Positions 14,346-15,094 of a stretch of DNA of 15,094 bases are shown piece by piece (the first letter of the stretch is position 1; each line of letters starts with the position of its first letter). Source of the stretch: JAGVPT01 sp035505655 (GTDB taxonomy: Bacteria; Bacteroidota; Ignavibacteria; UBA10030; UBA8401); assembly GCA_035505655.1 (NCBI GenBank), contig DATJQP010000121.1:1-15094 (forward strand), written 5' to 3'. The notes beneath the pieces were generated by a model, which was not told the DNA's origin, made no database searches, and saw only the letters and a list, made by a program, of their open reading frames with translations. A program made the position numbers and the translations under genes.

Positions 14346-14681
14346 ATGGCAGATGAAGATTTCAACACCTTCGAACTGTTGGTGATGCGGGATCAGATCA
14401 CCGAAGCGCTGAAGACATGTTTCGATCCGGAAATTCCCGTGAACATCTATGAACTCGGGCTTATCTACACGGTCGACGTGGACAAAAGCGGCGCAGTGCA
14501 GATCAAGATGACCCTGACATCGCCGATGTGCCCTGCGGCGCAGAGTCTCCCGCCCGAAGTGAAGCAGAAGGTCGAGGCGGTGAAAGGGGTGACCTCCGTG
14601 TCGGTAGAGGTTGTCTGGGAACCGAGATGGGATCCGAGCATGATGTCTGACGAGGCAAAACTCGCCCTCAACATGTATTGA
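14346..14681 (+). CDS. sufT: SufT-like DUF59/MIP18 family Fe-S assembly factor
   Basis: A 111-residue MIP18-family protein, implicated in maturation of Fe-S proteins in other bacteria (SufT, PaaD) and eukaryotes (CIAO2). Signatures are DPEIPVNIYELGLIY (27-41), MTLTSPMCPAAQSLPPEV (55-72) with the reactive C62, and VEVVWEPRWDPSMMSDEAK (87-105). It consists of the DUF59 domain only, with no ApbC/Mrp ATPase fusion. The gap after sufU is 27 bp and the ribosome site is weak. Its place at the end of the suf genes matches sufBDCSU-T arrangements in Actinobacteria. Confidence 0.9.
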   Translation: MADEDFNTFELLVMRDQITEALKTCFDPEIPVNIYELGLIYTVDVDKSGAVQIKMTLTSPMCPAAQSLPPEVKQKVEAVKGVTSVSVEVVWEPRWDPSMMSDEAKLALNMY

Positions 14682-14734
14682 GAATTTGATCAATAACAAT
14701 AGATTCAATCATCATAATACCAGGAGATACCATC

Positions 14735-15094
14735 ATGGCCCACACTCTTCCCCCTCTTCCGTACGCCTTTGATGCGCTGGAACCGTACATCGACGCAAAG
14801 ACGATGGAAATCCATCACGATAAACATCACGGAGCGTACGTTACCAATCTCAACAACGCGTTGGCGAACAACCCGGAGTTGCAGAATAAGTCTGCAGAGG
14901 ATCTCGTGAAGTCGCTCAATTCCCTCCCCGAAGCGATTCGCACCGCGGTTCGGAATAATGGCGGAGGCCACCTCAACCACACAATGTTCTGGCAGCAACT
15001 CAAGGCCGGCGTCAAAGAGCCTTCATCGGGGAAGCTCATTACGGCCATCAACGGAGCGTTCGGGTCGGTCGGTTCCTTCAAGGAGCAGTTCAAC
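14735..15094 (+). CDS. sodA: Superoxide dismutase, Fe/Mn family (Mn-type features), 3' partial
   Basis: Converts superoxide to oxygen and hydrogen peroxide. The first 120 residues are visible, then the window ends. LPPLPYAFDALEPYID (5-20) is the family N-terminus; metal ligands H27 in MEIHHDKHH and H82 in GGHLNHTMFW are present, as is gateway Y35. Gly at the GGHLNH position (NNGGGHLNH) is typical of Mn or cambialistic enzymes rather than Fe-SOD, but the distal Gln/His region that would decide this lies beyond the window. No signal peptide, so cytosolic. AGGAGAT lies 8 nt before the ATG. The 53-bp gap after sufT is AT-rich without a clear terminator, so cotranscription with the suf genes is possible. 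Confidence 0.95.
   Translation, partial: MAHTLPPLPYAFDALEPYIDAKTMEIHHDKHHGAYVTNLNNALANNPELQNKSAEDLVKSLNSLPEAIRTAVRNNGGGHLNHTMFWQQLKAGVKEPSSGKLITAINGAFGSVGSFKEQFN

Noticed and set aside
14678..14718. Possible separate sodA promoter (TTGATC and CATAAT)
   Set aside because: The spacer is 21 bp and no TAnnTTTG box is present; too weak to annotate.

Overview
The window looks like a chromosomal stretch from a moderately GC-rich bacterium of the Bacteroidota/Chlorobiota assemblage (Ignavibacteria or a relative). The pointers are a bacillithiol glycosyltransferase (BshA), an outer-membrane porin with a signal peptide (so a diderm cell), a SufU-type rather than SufE-type sulfur carrier, and two -7 boxes fitting the Bacteroidota pattern TAnnTTTG. 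No phylogenetic marker is present, so this placement is an inference. There are 17 protein genes, two of them cut by the window edges, and no tRNA, rRNA, CRISPR array or insertion sequence that I can see.

Left part (1-5914): the end of a degenerate CPBP-type membrane protein (+) converges on bshA (-). bshA is divergent from a predicted outer-membrane porin gene (+), whose last bases overlap the start of a YigZ/IMPACT-family gene (+). That pair converges on a two-gene minus-strand unit, 3-hydroxyacyl-CoA dehydrogenase (hbd) followed by acetate kinase (ackA), which suggests fermentative or acyl-CoA carbon metabolism.

Middle (5915-6519): a 605-bp divergent intergenic region. On the hbd side it carries a -7 box and a perfect 7-1-7 inverted repeat. 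On the other side it carries a strong promoter candidate (TTGACT, 17 bp, TAAATTTG), a long imperfect leader hairpin ending in eight T, and, just before the next start codon, a 25-bp site resembling the type 1 IscR operator.

Right part (6520-15094): one long plus-strand iron-sulfur cluster assembly operon. The order is a three-cysteine Rrf2/IscR-like regulator, IscS-type cysteine desulfurase, an unrecognised 93-residue protein, A-type carrier (sufA), sufB, sufC, sufD, sufS, sufU, sufT-like DUF59 gene, then the start of a Mn-type superoxide dismutase gene. SufS and SufU would mobilise sulfur to the SufBC2D scaffold, and SufA and SufT would help deliver clusters. The regulator probably senses cluster supply and controls its own operon. 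Unusual points are an ISC-type desulfurase without IscU/HscAB/Fdx inside a complete SUF operon (two desulfurases in one transcription unit), the uncharacterised small gene between them, and the layered control region. BshA (low-molecular-weight thiol), SUF and SodA together give the window an oxidative-stress and iron theme.
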